In this document: positions 25,061 to 33,735 of the stretch, piece by piece
How the letters are laid out: each line of letters begins with the position of its first letter
Position numbering within the stretch: the first letter of the stretch is position 1
Assembly (NCBI RefSeq): GCF_000414115.1
Contig: NZ_AOPZ01000109.1
Coordinates: 109,113 to 173,112, forward strand
Source: Streptomyces aurantiacus JA 4570
GTDB taxonomy: Bacteria; Actinomycetota; Actinomycetes; Streptomycetales; Streptomycetaceae
DNA: 64,000 bases
Reading direction: 5' to 3'
The notes under the pieces: model-generated
Databases searched by the model: none
The model's input: only the letters and a program-made list of their open reading frames with translations
What the model was told of the DNA's origin: nothing
Translations under genes and position numbers: made by a program

Positions 25061-26926
25061 TTGCGACACGACGAACCCACGTGGAACCCCCAGGCCGACC
25101 GGACCCCCGCGTCCGGTGAGTCCGATCGCGCGTCCGGCGAGTCCGATCGGCCGGACGGGTCCGATGCCCCGGAGCAACCCCGCGAACTGCGCAGGATTCT
25201 CCGCCTCTTCCGTCCCTACCGCGCCCGTCTCGCGGTCGTGGGCCTGCTGGTCTGCGCCGCGTCCCTGGTCTCGGTGGCCACCCCCTTCCTCCTGAAGGAG
25301 ATCCTCGACACCGCGATCCCCGAGGGCCGCACGGGCCTGCTGAGCCTGCTCGCGCTCGGCATGATCCTCAGCGCCGTCGTCACCAGCGTCTTCGGCGTGT
25401 TGCAGACCCTGATCTCCACGACCGTCGGCCAGCAGGTCATGCACGACCTGCGCACCGCGGTGTACGGCCGCCTCCAGCGCATGTCGCTCGCCTTCTTCAC
25501 GCGCACCCGCACCGGCGAGGTCCAGTCGCGGATCGCCAACGACATCGGCGGCATGCAGGCCACGGTCACGTCCACGGCCACCTCCCTGGTGTCGAACCTG
25601 ACGAGCGTCATCGCGACGGTCGTCGCGATGCTCGCCCTCGACTGGCGCCTGACCGCCGTCTCGCTCCTGCTGCTCCCCGTCTTCGCCTGGATCAGCCGCC
25701 GGGTCGGCCGCGAGCGCAAGAAGATCGCCACCGAACGGCAGAAGCAGATGGCCGCGATGGCCGCGACGGTCACCGAGTCGCTGTCCGTCAGCGGCATCCT
25801 CCTCGGCCGCACGATGGGCCGTGCCGACTCGCTGACGCGTTCCTTCGAAGAGGAGTCCAGGCAACTCGTCGACCTCGAAGTCCGCTCCAACATGGCCGGA
25901 CGCTGGCGCATGGCCGTCATCACGATCGTGATGGCCGCGATGCCCGCGGTCATCTACTGGAGCGCCGGCCTCGCCTTCCGGATGGGCGGCCCCACCGTCT
26001 CGATCGGCACGCTCGTCGCCTTCGTCTCGCTCCAGCAGGGGCTGTTCCGGCCGACGGTGAGCCTGCTCTCGACCGGCGTGCAGATCCAGACCTCCCTGGC
26101 GCTGTTCCAGCGCATCTTCGAGTATCTGGACCTGCCCATCGACATCACCGAGCGCCGGGACCCGGTCCGCCTGGAGACCGTCAAGGGCGAAGTCCGGTTC
26201 GAGAACGTCTCGTTCCGTTACGACGAGCAGGGCGCCCCCGTCCTCGACGGCATCGACCTCACGGTGCCCGCCGGCGGCAGCCTCGCGGTCGTCGGGCCGA
26301 CGGGCTCGGGCAAGTCGACGCTGAGCTACCTGGTGCCGCGCCTGTACGACGTGACGGGCGGCCGCGTCACGCTCGACGGCGTGGACGTGCGCGACCTGGA
26401 CTTCGACACCCTCGCGCGCGGGGTCGGCGTCGTCTCCCAGGAGACGTATCTCTTCCACGCCTCGGTCGCGGAGAACCTGCGCTTCGCCAAGCCGGACGCG
26501 ACGGACGAAGAGCTGCACGCGGCGGCGCGCGCCGCCCAGATCCACGACCACATCGCGTCCCTGCCCGACGGGTACGACACCGTGGTCGGCGAGCGCGGCC
26601 ACCGCTTCTCCGGCGGCGAGAAGCAGCGCCTGGCCATCGCCCGCACGATCCTGCGCGACCCGCCCGTCCTCATCCTCGACGAGGCCACCAGCGCGCTCGA
26701 CACCCGCACGGAGCACGCCGTCCAGCAGGCCATCGACGCCCTGTCGGCCAACCGGACGACGCTCACCATCGCCCACCGCCTGTCGACGGTCCGCGACGCC
26801 GACCAGATCGTGGTCCTCGACTCCGGCCGGGCGGCCGAGCGCGGCACCCACGCCGAACTCCTCGACCGGGGCGGCCGCTACGCCGCGCTGGTGCGCCGGG
26901 ACGCCCGACTGGAGCCGGTGACATGA
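25061..26926 (+). CDS. ABC multidrug-type exporter (TMD-NBD half-transporter)
   Basis: A 621-residue homodimer-type exporter. After a 35-residue hydrophilic head with a SGESDR duplication, six membrane helices span about 50-340, then the NBD: Walker A VVGPTGSGKST, Q-loop VVSQETYLFHASV, signature FSGGEKQRLAIAR, Walker B VLILDEATSALD and switch His in TIAHRLSTV. All catalytic motifs are intact. A TTG at 25061 is taken as the start since AGGAG lies just 5' and no ATG or GTG fits; upstream frame is in the regulatory gap. The divergent MarR gene suggests drug-inducible efflux. The MltG-like gene follows after 65 bases. Confidence 0.9.
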   Translation: MRHDEPTWNPQADRTPASGESDRASGESDRPDGSDAPEQPRELRRILRLFRPYRARLAVVGLLVCAASLVSVATPFLLKEILDTAIPEGRTGLLSLLALGMILSAVVTSVFGVLQTLISTTVGQQVMHDLRTAVYGRLQRMSLAFFTRTRTGEVQSRIANDIGGMQATVTSTATSLVSNLTSVIATVVAMLALDWRLTAVSLLLLPVFAWISRRVGRERKKIATERQKQMAAMAATVTESLSVSGILLGRTMGRADSLTRSFEEESRQLVDLEVRSNMAGRWRMAVITIVMAAMPAVIYWSAGLAFRMGGPTVSIGTLVAFVSLQQGLFRPTVSLLSTGVQIQTSLALFQRIFEYLDLPIDITERRDPVRLETVKGEVRFENVSFRYDEQGAPVLDGIDLTVPAGGSLAVVGPTGSGKSTLSYLVPRLYDVTGGRVTLDGVDVRDLDFDTLARGVGVVSQETYLFHASVAENLRFAKPDATDEELHAAARAAQIHDHIASLPDGYDTVVGERGHRFSGGEKQRLAIARTILRDPPVLILDEATSALDTRTEHAVQQAIDALSANRTTLTIAHRLSTVRDADQIVVLDSGRAAERGTHAELLDRGGRYAALVRRDARLEPVT

Positions 26927-26991
26927 GGCAGTGGGGCGAGCGGCGCAGTGTTATGCAGCAAATATGACGAATGTCGGGTTAGCGTGCCCGC

Positions 26992-27843
26992 ATGTACAAC
27001 ACGACCCCGCCACGGGGCACGAAACGGGGCACGATCCGGCTGACGCGCCGGGGCTGGATCGCCTTGACCGCCATCGGCGCCGTCTCGGCGGGCACCGCCG
27101 TGGCGGTGCCGACGCTGCTGCCCCTCACCGACTCCGACGAAGCCCGGCCCAAGACGCTGACCGTCCCCGAGGGCTGGCGCTCCGGCCAGGTGTACCAGGC
27201 GGTCGACAAGGCGCTGGACGTGCCGGCCGGGACGACGAAGAAGGCCGTCTCCAAGACCGACCTCAAGCTCCCGGGCGACGCGGGCGGCAACCCCGAGGGT
27301 TATCTCTTCCCCGCGACGTACCCCATCGGCTCCCAGTCGACGCCCGCCTCCGTCCTGTCGTACATGGTCAACACCGCGAACAAGAAGTTCAGCGGCGGCC
27401 ACGTCACCGCGGGGGCCGACCGCAACGCCGTGAACATCTACCAGACCATCACCATCGCGAGCATGGTCGAGGCCGAGGCGGACACCGAGGAGGACATGGG
27501 CAAGGTCGCCCGCGTCATCTACAACCGCCTGGACCGGGGCATGCCGCTGCAGATGGACTCCACCATCAACTACGCCCTGAACCGCTCCACGCTGAAGACC
27601 ACCAGCCGCGACACGAAGATCAGCAGCCCGTACAACACCTACGCCCGGATGGGCCTGCCGCCGACCCCGATCGGCAACCCCGGCGAGGCCGCCATGCGCG
27701 CCGCGACCAGCCCGACCCCCGGCGACTGGCTGTACTTCGTGACCGTGAAGCGGGGGGACACCCGGTTCACCGCGAACTACGAGGAGCAGCAGCGCAACGT
27801 GGCGGAGTTCAACCGCAACGCGCAGCAGGCCGCCGCCCGATGA
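26992..27843 (+). CDS. MltG (YceG)-like endolytic transglycosylase
   Basis: A 283-residue bitopic membrane protein: short cytoplasmic head, one membrane segment (WIALTAIGAVSAGTAVAVPT, about 22-41), then a YceG domain. Family signatures are EGYLFPATYPI, the active-site stretch TIASMVEAEADT with catalytic E160, and SPYNTYARMGLPPTPIGNPG. MltG cleaves nascent glycan strands and sets their length. It is much shorter than the usual Streptomyces MltG, which has a long cytoplasmic extension, and it does not lie beside aroE or ruvX homologues, so it is probably an accessory paralogue. The ATG at 26992 is the only sensible start. A hairpin follows at 27881. Confidence 0.88.
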   Translation: MYNTTPPRGTKRGTIRLTRRGWIALTAIGAVSAGTAVAVPTLLPLTDSDEARPKTLTVPEGWRSGQVYQAVDKALDVPAGTTKKAVSKTDLKLPGDAGGNPEGYLFPATYPIGSQSTPASVLSYMVNTANKKFSGGHVTAGADRNAVNIYQTITIASMVEAEADTEEDMGKVARVIYNRLDRGMPLQMDSTINYALNRSTLKTTSRDTKISSPYNTYARMGLPPTPIGNPGEAAMRAATSPTPGDWLYFVTVKRGDTRFTANYEEQQRNVAEFNRNAQQAAAR

Positions 27844-27880
27844 GCGGTGGGCCTTGTGCCGCCCTGACCCGCGCGAGACG

Positions 27881-27902
27881 CTGGCGTGCGTTTTTCCGCC
27901 AG
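27881..27902 (+). terminator. Hairpin after the MltG-like gene
   Basis: Arms CTGGCG and CGCCAG flank a ten-base loop with five T residues, about 38 bases beyond the stop of the MltG-like gene and 45 bases before the protease start. The stem is short, so termination is only probable. Confidence 0.4.
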
Positions 27903-27946
27903 GCCAGTTCTCCACCGGACCAGCGAAAGGTTCAGGTGCACCGCAG

Positions 27947-29215
27947 ATGAGACAGATGAGAGAGTCCATACGCCGTCGGCCGGCAGCGGTGGCGCTGTCC
28001 GCCACGCTGCTCGCCGCGGGTCTCCAGCTCGGCACCGCTCCCGCATCCGCCCAGCCCGCTCCGGAGGGGGAGTTACGGTCCGCCGGTCCTGGTGAGGCCG
28101 CGGTGCCGGACGGCTGGATCGTCGTCCTCAAGGAGCCCGCTCGCGCCGCCACGGCCGACGTGTCCGCCGTGGCGCGCGACCTCCTCGGGCGGGCCGAAGG
28201 GGCGCGGCTCGGCCATGTGTACCGGGCGGCGCTGCACGGCTTCTCCGCGCGGATGAGCCGGGCCGAGGCCGCCCGCACGGCCGCCGACCCCCGCGTCGCG
28301 TACGTACGCCAGGACACCCGCGTACGCGTCGGCGCGACACAGGGGCGACTCACGACGGCCGACCAGACGCAGCCCGACGCGCCCTGGGGCCTCGACCGCG
28401 TCGACCAGCGGCGGCTGCCGCTGTCCACGACGTACACGTACCGGACCACCGCACCGGACGTCAGCGTGTACGTCATCGACACCGGACTGCGCACCACGCA
28501 CCGGGAGTTCGGCGGCCGGGCCTCGGTCGGGACCGACACCGTGGGCGACGGGCAGAACGGCAACGACTGCCACGGACACGGCACCCACGTCGGCGGCGTC
28601 GCCGCGGGCGCGACGTACGGGGTGGCCAAACAGGCCAAGCTGATCGCGGTGCGCGTCCTCGACTGCCAGGGATCGGGGACGACTTCGGGCGTCGTCGCGG
28701 GCGTCGACTGGGTGACGGCCAAGGCCGCCGGGCCCGCCGTCGCGAACATGAGCCTGGGCGGCGCGGCCAGCGACGTGCTGGACCGGGCCGTGCGCAACTC
28801 CATCGCCTCGGGCGTCACCTACACCGTCTCGGCGGGCAGCTCCGGCCAGTCCGGCGGCGCCTGCGCCACCTCGCCCTCCCGGGTGCCCGAGACGATCAGC
28901 GTCGGCGGAAGCGACCGCTCCGACCGGGTCATGTCCTCCTCGAACCACGGAAAGTGCGTCTCGCTGTTCGCGCCCGGTGCTCAGATCCCCTCGGCCTGGA
29001 AGGACAGCGACACCGCCACGGCCACGCTCAGCGGCACGTCGATGGCGACCGCGCACGCCGCCGGCGCGGCCGCGCTCCACCTCGGCCTCCGGCCCGCGGA
29101 CACTCCGGCGCTGGTGAAGAAGGGCCTGGTCGACAACGCCACCACGGGCGTGCTCCAGGGCAACCCCCCACCGGCCGTGCCGGACAAGCTGCTCTACACC
29201 CTCTACCTGCCCTGA
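27947..29215 (+). CDS. Secreted S8 subtilisin-family serine protease with a TTA codon
   Basis: A 422-residue preproprotein. Signal peptide 1-35 (cleavage after SASA), inhibitor I9-type propeptide about 52-112, then a proteinase-K-like catalytic domain. The triad is D178 in VIDTGLRTTH, H211 in CHGHGTHVGG and S365 in LSGTSMATAHAAG. The oxyanion-hole position, normally Asn in AGN, is Ser (S298 in SAGSSGQ). Codon 43 (28073-28075) is TTA, the rare codon read by the bldA tRNA, so translation is probably tied to development. The ATG at 27947 is preferred; the next ATG is at 27956. The M4 protease gene follows on the same strand. Confidence 0.9.
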   Translation: MRQMRESIRRRPAAVALSATLLAAGLQLGTAPASAQPAPEGELRSAGPGEAAVPDGWIVVLKEPARAATADVSAVARDLLGRAEGARLGHVYRAALHGFSARMSRAEAARTAADPRVAYVRQDTRVRVGATQGRLTTADQTQPDAPWGLDRVDQRRLPLSTTYTYRTTAPDVSVYVIDTGLRTTHREFGGRASVGTDTVGDGQNGNDCHGHGTHVGGVAAGATYGVAKQAKLIAVRVLDCQGSGTTSGVVAGVDWVTAKAAGPAVANMSLGGAASDVLDRAVRNSIASGVTYTVSAGSSGQSGGACATSPSRVPETISVGGSDRSDRVMSSSNHGKCVSLFAPGAQIPSAWKDSDTATATLSGTSMATAHAAGAAALHLGLRPADTPALVKKGLVDNATTGVLQGNPPPAVPDKLLYTLYLP

Positions 29216-29432
29216 CCGGCCGCCTCGCGCGCCCCGGACGATCGCGCACGTGCCTCGGTCCATCCCGCACGTGCCCCGGACAACCCCCCTTTCCACAAAG
29301 GATCTTCACAGGGCCGGAAGTCGTCTTGGTGCCCCTCTGCCCCATTGATGCGTCGGCGCATCGTCGCTTCCATGGCTGCCCTGTCCGGCGGCGCCGTGCC
29401 GCCGGACCGGTCATGAGGGGGATGGGGAGACA

Positions 29433-32318
29433 GTGCGTCAGTCCGGATCGCGCTCGGCGAGACCGAGAGCAGGCAGAGCACGGCGGAACGGATCAATCGG
29501 TGCGGCGGCGCTGATCAGCGTCGCCGCACTCGTCGTGTCGGTGGCGCCCGCCGACGCGGTGGACACCGCGGCCAAGGCGCCGCCGCCGAGCCCGGGGGAG
29601 GTGATCCCGGGGCAGGAGACGGCGACTCCCGCGCTGGTGCGGGGCATCCGGGAGCAGGCGCCGGCGGGCGGCAGCGCGGCGACGGCCGCCCGCGGCCATC
29701 TGGAGGCGAAGGAGAGCCGCTACCGCATCAAGGAGCCGGAGCGTGATCTGACGCCGCTGCCGACCGCCACGGCCCCGGGCGGACAGGAGACCGTGCGGCT
29801 CCAGCAGAAGCACCGGGGCGTGCCGGTGCTCGGCGGCCAGTACGTCGTCCGCATGGAGAAGAAGAACGGCGAGCGGATCGTCACCGGCACCTCCGGCAAG
29901 TACTTCACCGAGCTGCGGACGGCCACGGAACCGGGGATCGGCGAGGACCTCGCGGTCGAGCGGGCCGTCGACGCCGTGCGCGACGACCTGAACGCGCGGC
30001 AGTTCCCGCGGCGGGCCGCCGAGGAGCGCGACGGGGGCGAGGCGGCGCCGGAGCTGAAGGGCACCGTCCGCGGCCTTGTCGTGCTGCCCACCGGTCCCGG
30101 CGTGCTCACCCGGCACGTCACCGTACGCGGCACCGACCCGGCGAGCGGCGAGCCCGTGCTGCGCGAGGTCTACATCGACGCGCGCGCCGGGTATCCGGTC
30201 CTCCAGTACAGCGGGATCAAGACGTTCGGCCGCGCCGCGCCGAGCACGGCGGGCAAGGCGGCCGCCGCACGGTCCGCGGCGGAGGCCGAGCCCCGCGAGA
30301 AGGGGTCCGGCGTCAAGCTGGACGGCAAGGGCGTTGGGCTCGACGTGGAGCGCGACACCTCGCGCGAGCTGTACGTCATGCGCGACACCACCCGCATACC
30401 GGACGCGGAGGGCTCCGGCCGCACCCTTTCCACGTGGGACGCCCGGGACAAGTCGGTCGGCGAGGTGCTCGGCCAATGGCCGCCGGGCATCCAGGAGTTC
30501 GGATCGCCCGCCCCGGCCTTCGGCGGCGACGCCACCGACGCGGGCGCGGTGGACGCGCACTGGGGCGGCGCGCAGGTCTTCGACTACTTCAAGAACAAGC
30601 ACGGCCGCACGAGCCTCGACGGGCACGGCATGGCCGTCAACTCCCTGGTGGGCGTGACGAACGGCGGCGGCCCGTACGTCAACGCCTTCTGGGACGGCAC
30701 CAAGATGGTGTACGGAAACGGCGACGCCGAGTACCGGCCGCTGTCCGCCGGCCTGGACGTCGTCGGCCACGAGATGACCCACGGCGTCGTGGAGCACAGC
30801 GCGGCCCTCGTCTACGCGGGCCAGTCCGGCGCCCTGAACGAGGCGATCGCCGACTACTTCGGCAACGCCATCGAGACCGAGGCGTACGGAATCCCGGCCA
30901 ACCACCCGGACGCGGGCCTGGTCGGTGACCGGCTCTGCCGCACCAAGTCCCCGCGCGAGTGCGCGTTCCGCGACCTCAACGACGCCCGGAACACCGCGAA
31001 GCACTTCCTCGGCGTCGGCTTCGGCACCGACAACGGCGGCGTGCACCTCAACTCCACCATCTTCGGCGGCGCGCTGTGGGACGCTCGCGCGGACCTGGGC
31101 GCCACGCTCACCGACAAGCTCGTGTACCGGGCGCTCACCCAGTACCTGACCCCGCTCGACGGCTTCACCGAGGGCCGGGCCGCCGTGCTGGCCGCCGCCA
31201 AGGACCTCGGCGTGCCGGCCGCGGACCAGAGGGTCCTGCAGCGCGCCTTCAACGCCCACGGCATCGTGCCCGGCTGGGAGCTGGCCCTCGGGGTGGACTC
31301 CGACACGCTGCTCGAGCGGGTCAACACCTCGGACACGCGCCTCGGCGCGGGCGGCGGCTGGTGGGCCGCGTCCAAGTCCAACGAGGAGGGCTCCGAGCCG
31401 TACTCGGTGTGGGCCGGCCGCGCGGACGGCACCGGCTCGCCGAAGCTGATGAGCCCCAACGACGGCCGCTACCACGTCAATCCGGCCACCGACGGCAAGA
31501 CCGTGGTGTGGCAGGCGGTCGGGCCCACGGGCGCGGAGATCCTCGCCCGGCCGCTGGCCGGCGGACCCGTCAAGAAGCTCGCGCAGCACGCGCGCGGCGT
31601 CGGCGACGCGGTGTCCGTCGACGGCGACGTCGTGACGTACCAGTTCTACAACCACGGCGGGCGGCGCGGTGTCGTCTATCTGAGCCTGAAGGACCCGGCG
31701 AACAGGACGAGCATCGGCGGCGGCACCTACCACCGGGCGTACTTCCCGTCGGCGAGCGACGGCAAGGTCGTCTATCAGGAGATGAAGCGGGTGCGCGCCG
31801 TCTACGAGTGGAGCACCGTGCTCGTCGACGTCGCCACCGGGGAGCGCAAGCGGATCCAGCAGGCCGCGGCGGGCGCCGGCCTCGGCCCGACCGGCATCAA
31901 CGGCAAGCACGTGTTCTGGCTGGTCGACGAGAACGACGAGAACGACGAGGGCGACGGGGGCGGCGCGACGGCTCTGCGCCGGGCCGGCCTGGACGGCTCC
32001 GGGGTGGTCGACCTCAGCCCGGAGGCGGGTCCGAAGGCGCTGAACGCGTACGACCTGACGGTCTCGGACGACGCGGTCACCGTCGGCGCCCGGCTCCCGG
32101 ACACCGAGTACCGCAACGAGACGCTGGCCAAGCTCTGGCAGTTCGCGGCGGACGGCTCACCGGCGGACGACGGCACGCGCAGGGGACGGGTGTCCTGCAA
32201 CCGGGGCGAGCAGTTGTCGGCCGCAGCGGTGGAGGGCAGCCAGGTGGTGTGGCTGGACGCGACCACGGGCGTCAGCGACGTGGTGACACGCGCGCGGCCC
32301 ACGGGGCGATGCGGCTGA
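29433..32318 (+). CDS. Secreted thermolysin-like M4 metalloprotease with long C-terminal repeat region
   Basis: A 961-residue preproprotease. Signal peptide (cleavage near residue 42), FTP/PepSY-like propeptide about 95-270, catalytic domain about 300-610. The zinc site is HEMTHGVVEHS (446-456) with the third ligand E470 in GALNEAIADYFGN; HLNSTIFGGALW is the region holding the second active-site His. Residues about 610-961 are a segment with repeated KLMSPNDGRYH, VYLSLKDPANR and ALRRAGLDGSG-type strands that looks like a TolB-type beta-propeller and is not part of standard M4 enzymes. The GTG at 29433 follows GGGGAGA. A strong hairpin terminates it. Confidence 0.9.
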   Translation: MRQSGSRSARPRAGRARRNGSIGAAALISVAALVVSVAPADAVDTAAKAPPPSPGEVIPGQETATPALVRGIREQAPAGGSAATAARGHLEAKESRYRIKEPERDLTPLPTATAPGGQETVRLQQKHRGVPVLGGQYVVRMEKKNGERIVTGTSGKYFTELRTATEPGIGEDLAVERAVDAVRDDLNARQFPRRAAEERDGGEAAPELKGTVRGLVVLPTGPGVLTRHVTVRGTDPASGEPVLREVYIDARAGYPVLQYSGIKTFGRAAPSTAGKAAAARSAAEAEPREKGSGVKLDGKGVGLDVERDTSRELYVMRDTTRIPDAEGSGRTLSTWDARDKSVGEVLGQWPPGIQEFGSPAPAFGGDATDAGAVDAHWGGAQVFDYFKNKHGRTSLDGHGMAVNSLVGVTNGGGPYVNAFWDGTKMVYGNGDAEYRPLSAGLDVVGHEMTHGVVEHSAALVYAGQSGALNEAIADYFGNAIETEAYGIPANHPDAGLVGDRLCRTKSPRECAFRDLNDARNTAKHFLGVGFGTDNGGVHLNSTIFGGALWDARADLGATLTDKLVYRALTQYLTPLDGFTEGRAAVLAAAKDLGVPAADQRVLQRAFNAHGIVPGWELALGVDSDTLLERVNTSDTRLGAGGGWWAASKSNEEGSEPYSVWAGRADGTGSPKLMSPNDGRYHVNPATDGKTVVWQAVGPTGAEILARPLAGGPVKKLAQHARGVGDAVSVDGDVVTYQFYNHGGRRGVVYLSLKDPANRTSIGGGTYHRAYFPSASDGKVVYQEMKRVRAVYEWSTVLVDVATGERKRIQQAAAGAGLGPTGINGKHVFWLVDENDENDEGDGGGATALRRAGLDGSGVVDLSPEAGPKALNAYDLTVSDDAVTVGARLPDTEYRNETLAKLWQFAADGSPADDGTRRGRVSCNRGEQLSAAAVEGSQVVWLDATTGVSDVVTRARPTGRCG

Positions 32319-32347
32319 TGCGAACCTGAGGTGAGGTGGTGCGGGCC

Positions 32348-32379
32348 GGGGCTCGTCGGGCGGATGCCCGGCGAGCCCC
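32348..32379 (+). terminator. Hairpin terminator of the M4 protease gene
   Basis: Fourteen-base arms (GGGGCTCGTCGGGC and GCCCGGCGAGCCCC) pair with one T-G wobble around a GGAT loop, 30 bases after the stop codon. Confidence 0.85.
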
Positions 32380-32382
32380 GGG

Positions 32383-32461
32383 CCTGCGTCCGGCCCCACG
32401 GACACAGGTACCCCTGACCTGCGTCCGGCCCTGCCGACACACGGCCCCTGACCTGCGTTCC
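32383..32461. repeat. Imperfect 34-35 bp direct repeat, two and a part copies
   Basis: The phrase CCTGCGTCCGGCCC begins at 32383 and 32418, and CCTGCGTTCC at 32452, giving a period of 35 then 34 bases. It fills the start of the 511-base gap (32319-32829) between the M4 protease and the sigma-factor gene. The rest of that gap holds a TTGACA hexamer at 32475 without a good -10 box, and a purine-rich run with repeated AGACAGGC-like words at 32715-32750. Confidence 0.6.
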
Positions 32462-32695
32462 AGCGGCTCTCCTATTGACATCCGTTCAGTAACTGATCCT
32501 GCCCCGCCTCGATTTGGGTCAGCTTGAGTCACTGATTGTTCCCCGATCGCCAGTTTCAGTCGCCGAGGCCGCCCGAAGGTCCCATGCTGGGCTCTCGGTT
32601 CCTGAAACGAGGGCGTCCACGGGCGTCGGCGGAACCGGCTCCGAGCGCGAACACAGAGCTCTGAAGTACCTCTCCACAGCACATTACGGACGCAC

Positions 32696-32833
32696 ATGAG
32701 GAGCCTGATGAACAGGCGAGACAGGCAAGAAACGCGAGACAGGCGAGACGGGCTAGGCAAGTTAGACGAGTCGGACCAGTCGGACGAGCAGGGCCCCTTG
32801 GCGACCGCCCGGGGTGAGGAGGCCACCGGGTGA
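32696..32833 (+). CDS. Possible 45-residue ORF coupled to the sigma-factor gene
   Basis: An ATG at 32696 opens 45 codons ending in a TGA that overlaps the GTG start of the next gene (GTGA, 32830-32833). The product is highly charged (MRSLMNRRDRQETRDRRDG then an acidic half). Third-position G/C is about 80 percent, lower than for neighbours, and codon 23 is TTA. No convincing ribosome-binding site is seen. It may be a coupled leader ORF or chance reading through the purine-rich repeat; I favour neither strongly. Confidence 0.25.
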   Translation: MRSLMNRRDRQETRDRRDGLGKLDESDQSDEQGPLATARGEEATG

Positions 32834-33735
32834 ACGCCCAGCCCATGTCGCCCGGAGGCCCCCCACGCAGCAAGCGGGGCCGCAAACTCGGGCCGATCAC
32901 CGCCGGCACCGGCCGCGCCCACCGCGCCTGGCTGGAGCCGCTGCGCGGGTCCTACCAGGCCAGCGGCCTGACCATCGGTCAACTCGAACGCGAGACGGGC
33001 TGGTCCCGGTCGAAGATATCCGAGCTCCTTCGCGCCGCGGGCCGCTATCCGCGCTGGGAGTTCACGCGCAGCCTGCTCACCGCGCTGCGCTGGCCCGCCC
33101 CGTCGATGGCCGACATGCGCGCGCTGTGGGCGCTCGCCGCCCGCGAGGCCAACAAGCGAACCATCTGGATCAACAACTGCCTGCAGGGGGACGGCCTGTC
33201 CGCCGACGACCGCCTTCCGCTGCACTTCGCCGCGTTCCAGGACCTGTACCGCGACGCCTACACCGGCTACGCGCTCACCTTCCTGCGCCGCCGCCCCGAG
33301 GCCCGCCGCGCCGTGAACGACGTGTTCATCCTGCTGCTCTTCCTCTGGGACGAGGCGCTGGCCAGCGACAACCCCGAACGGTTCGCCTGGCAGATCCTGC
33401 GCCAGACCGTGCTGGAACACACACCGCACCCCGACGGCAGCCCCGCCCTGGTCGAAGCCGCCTTCGACACCGTCGTCCTGCGCACGGCCGCCGACCCCGT
33501 CGCGCAGATCGAGGAGTCCATGTTCCTCTTCGACGCGTTGCGCAGGCTGCCCCCGGGCCAGCTCGACGTCATGGTGCTGCTGCATCTGCGCGGCATGGAG
33601 GAGGCAGCCGTCGCCGCCGTCCTCGGCGTCCCGCTCGCGGCTGTGCGCTCCACGGCCCGGCACGCCCGGCGCCACCTCGAAGGACGCCTCCGCACCGCCA
33701 CCCAGGAGGGACACTCCGGTGACCGCAGCGATTGA
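32830..33735 (+). CDS. XRE-type helix-turn-helix fused to ECF-like sigma factor
   Basis: A 301-residue regulator with two parts. Residues about 30-105 form an XRE-like HTH (TIGQLERETGWSRSKISELL) with a following helical segment. Residues about 125-290 have the layout of an extracytoplasmic-function sigma factor: region 2-like FAAFQDLYRDAYTGYALTFL ... VNDVFILLLFLWDEAL and region 4-like ALRRLPPGQLDVMVLLHLRG ... AAVAAVLGVPLAAVRSTARH. The GTG at 32830 follows GAGGAGG at good spacing. Its stop overlaps the next gene by 17 bases. Being immediately upstream of a lasso-peptide locus, it is a candidate pathway-specific regulator; no target promoter could be verified. Confidence 0.75.
   Translation: MNAQPMSPGGPPRSKRGRKLGPITAGTGRAHRAWLEPLRGSYQASGLTIGQLERETGWSRSKISELLRAAGRYPRWEFTRSLLTALRWPAPSMADMRALWALAAREANKRTIWINNCLQGDGLSADDRLPLHFAAFQDLYRDAYTGYALTFLRRRPEARRAVNDVFILLLFLWDEALASDNPERFAWQILRQTVLEHTPHPDGSPALVEAAFDTVVLRTAADPVAQIEESMFLFDALRRLPPGQLDVMVLLHLRGMEEAAVAAVLGVPLAAVRSTARHARRHLEGRLRTATQEGHSGDRSD

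Noticed and set aside
25061..26926. The ABC exporter as the missing lasso transporter
   Set aside because: It is about 8 kb away, divergent from its own MarR gene, and separated by unrelated protease genes.
32475..32503. TTGACA hexamer as a promoter for the sigma-like gene
   Set aside because: No acceptable -10 hexamer occurs at 16-19 bases, and the gene start is 350 bases away.
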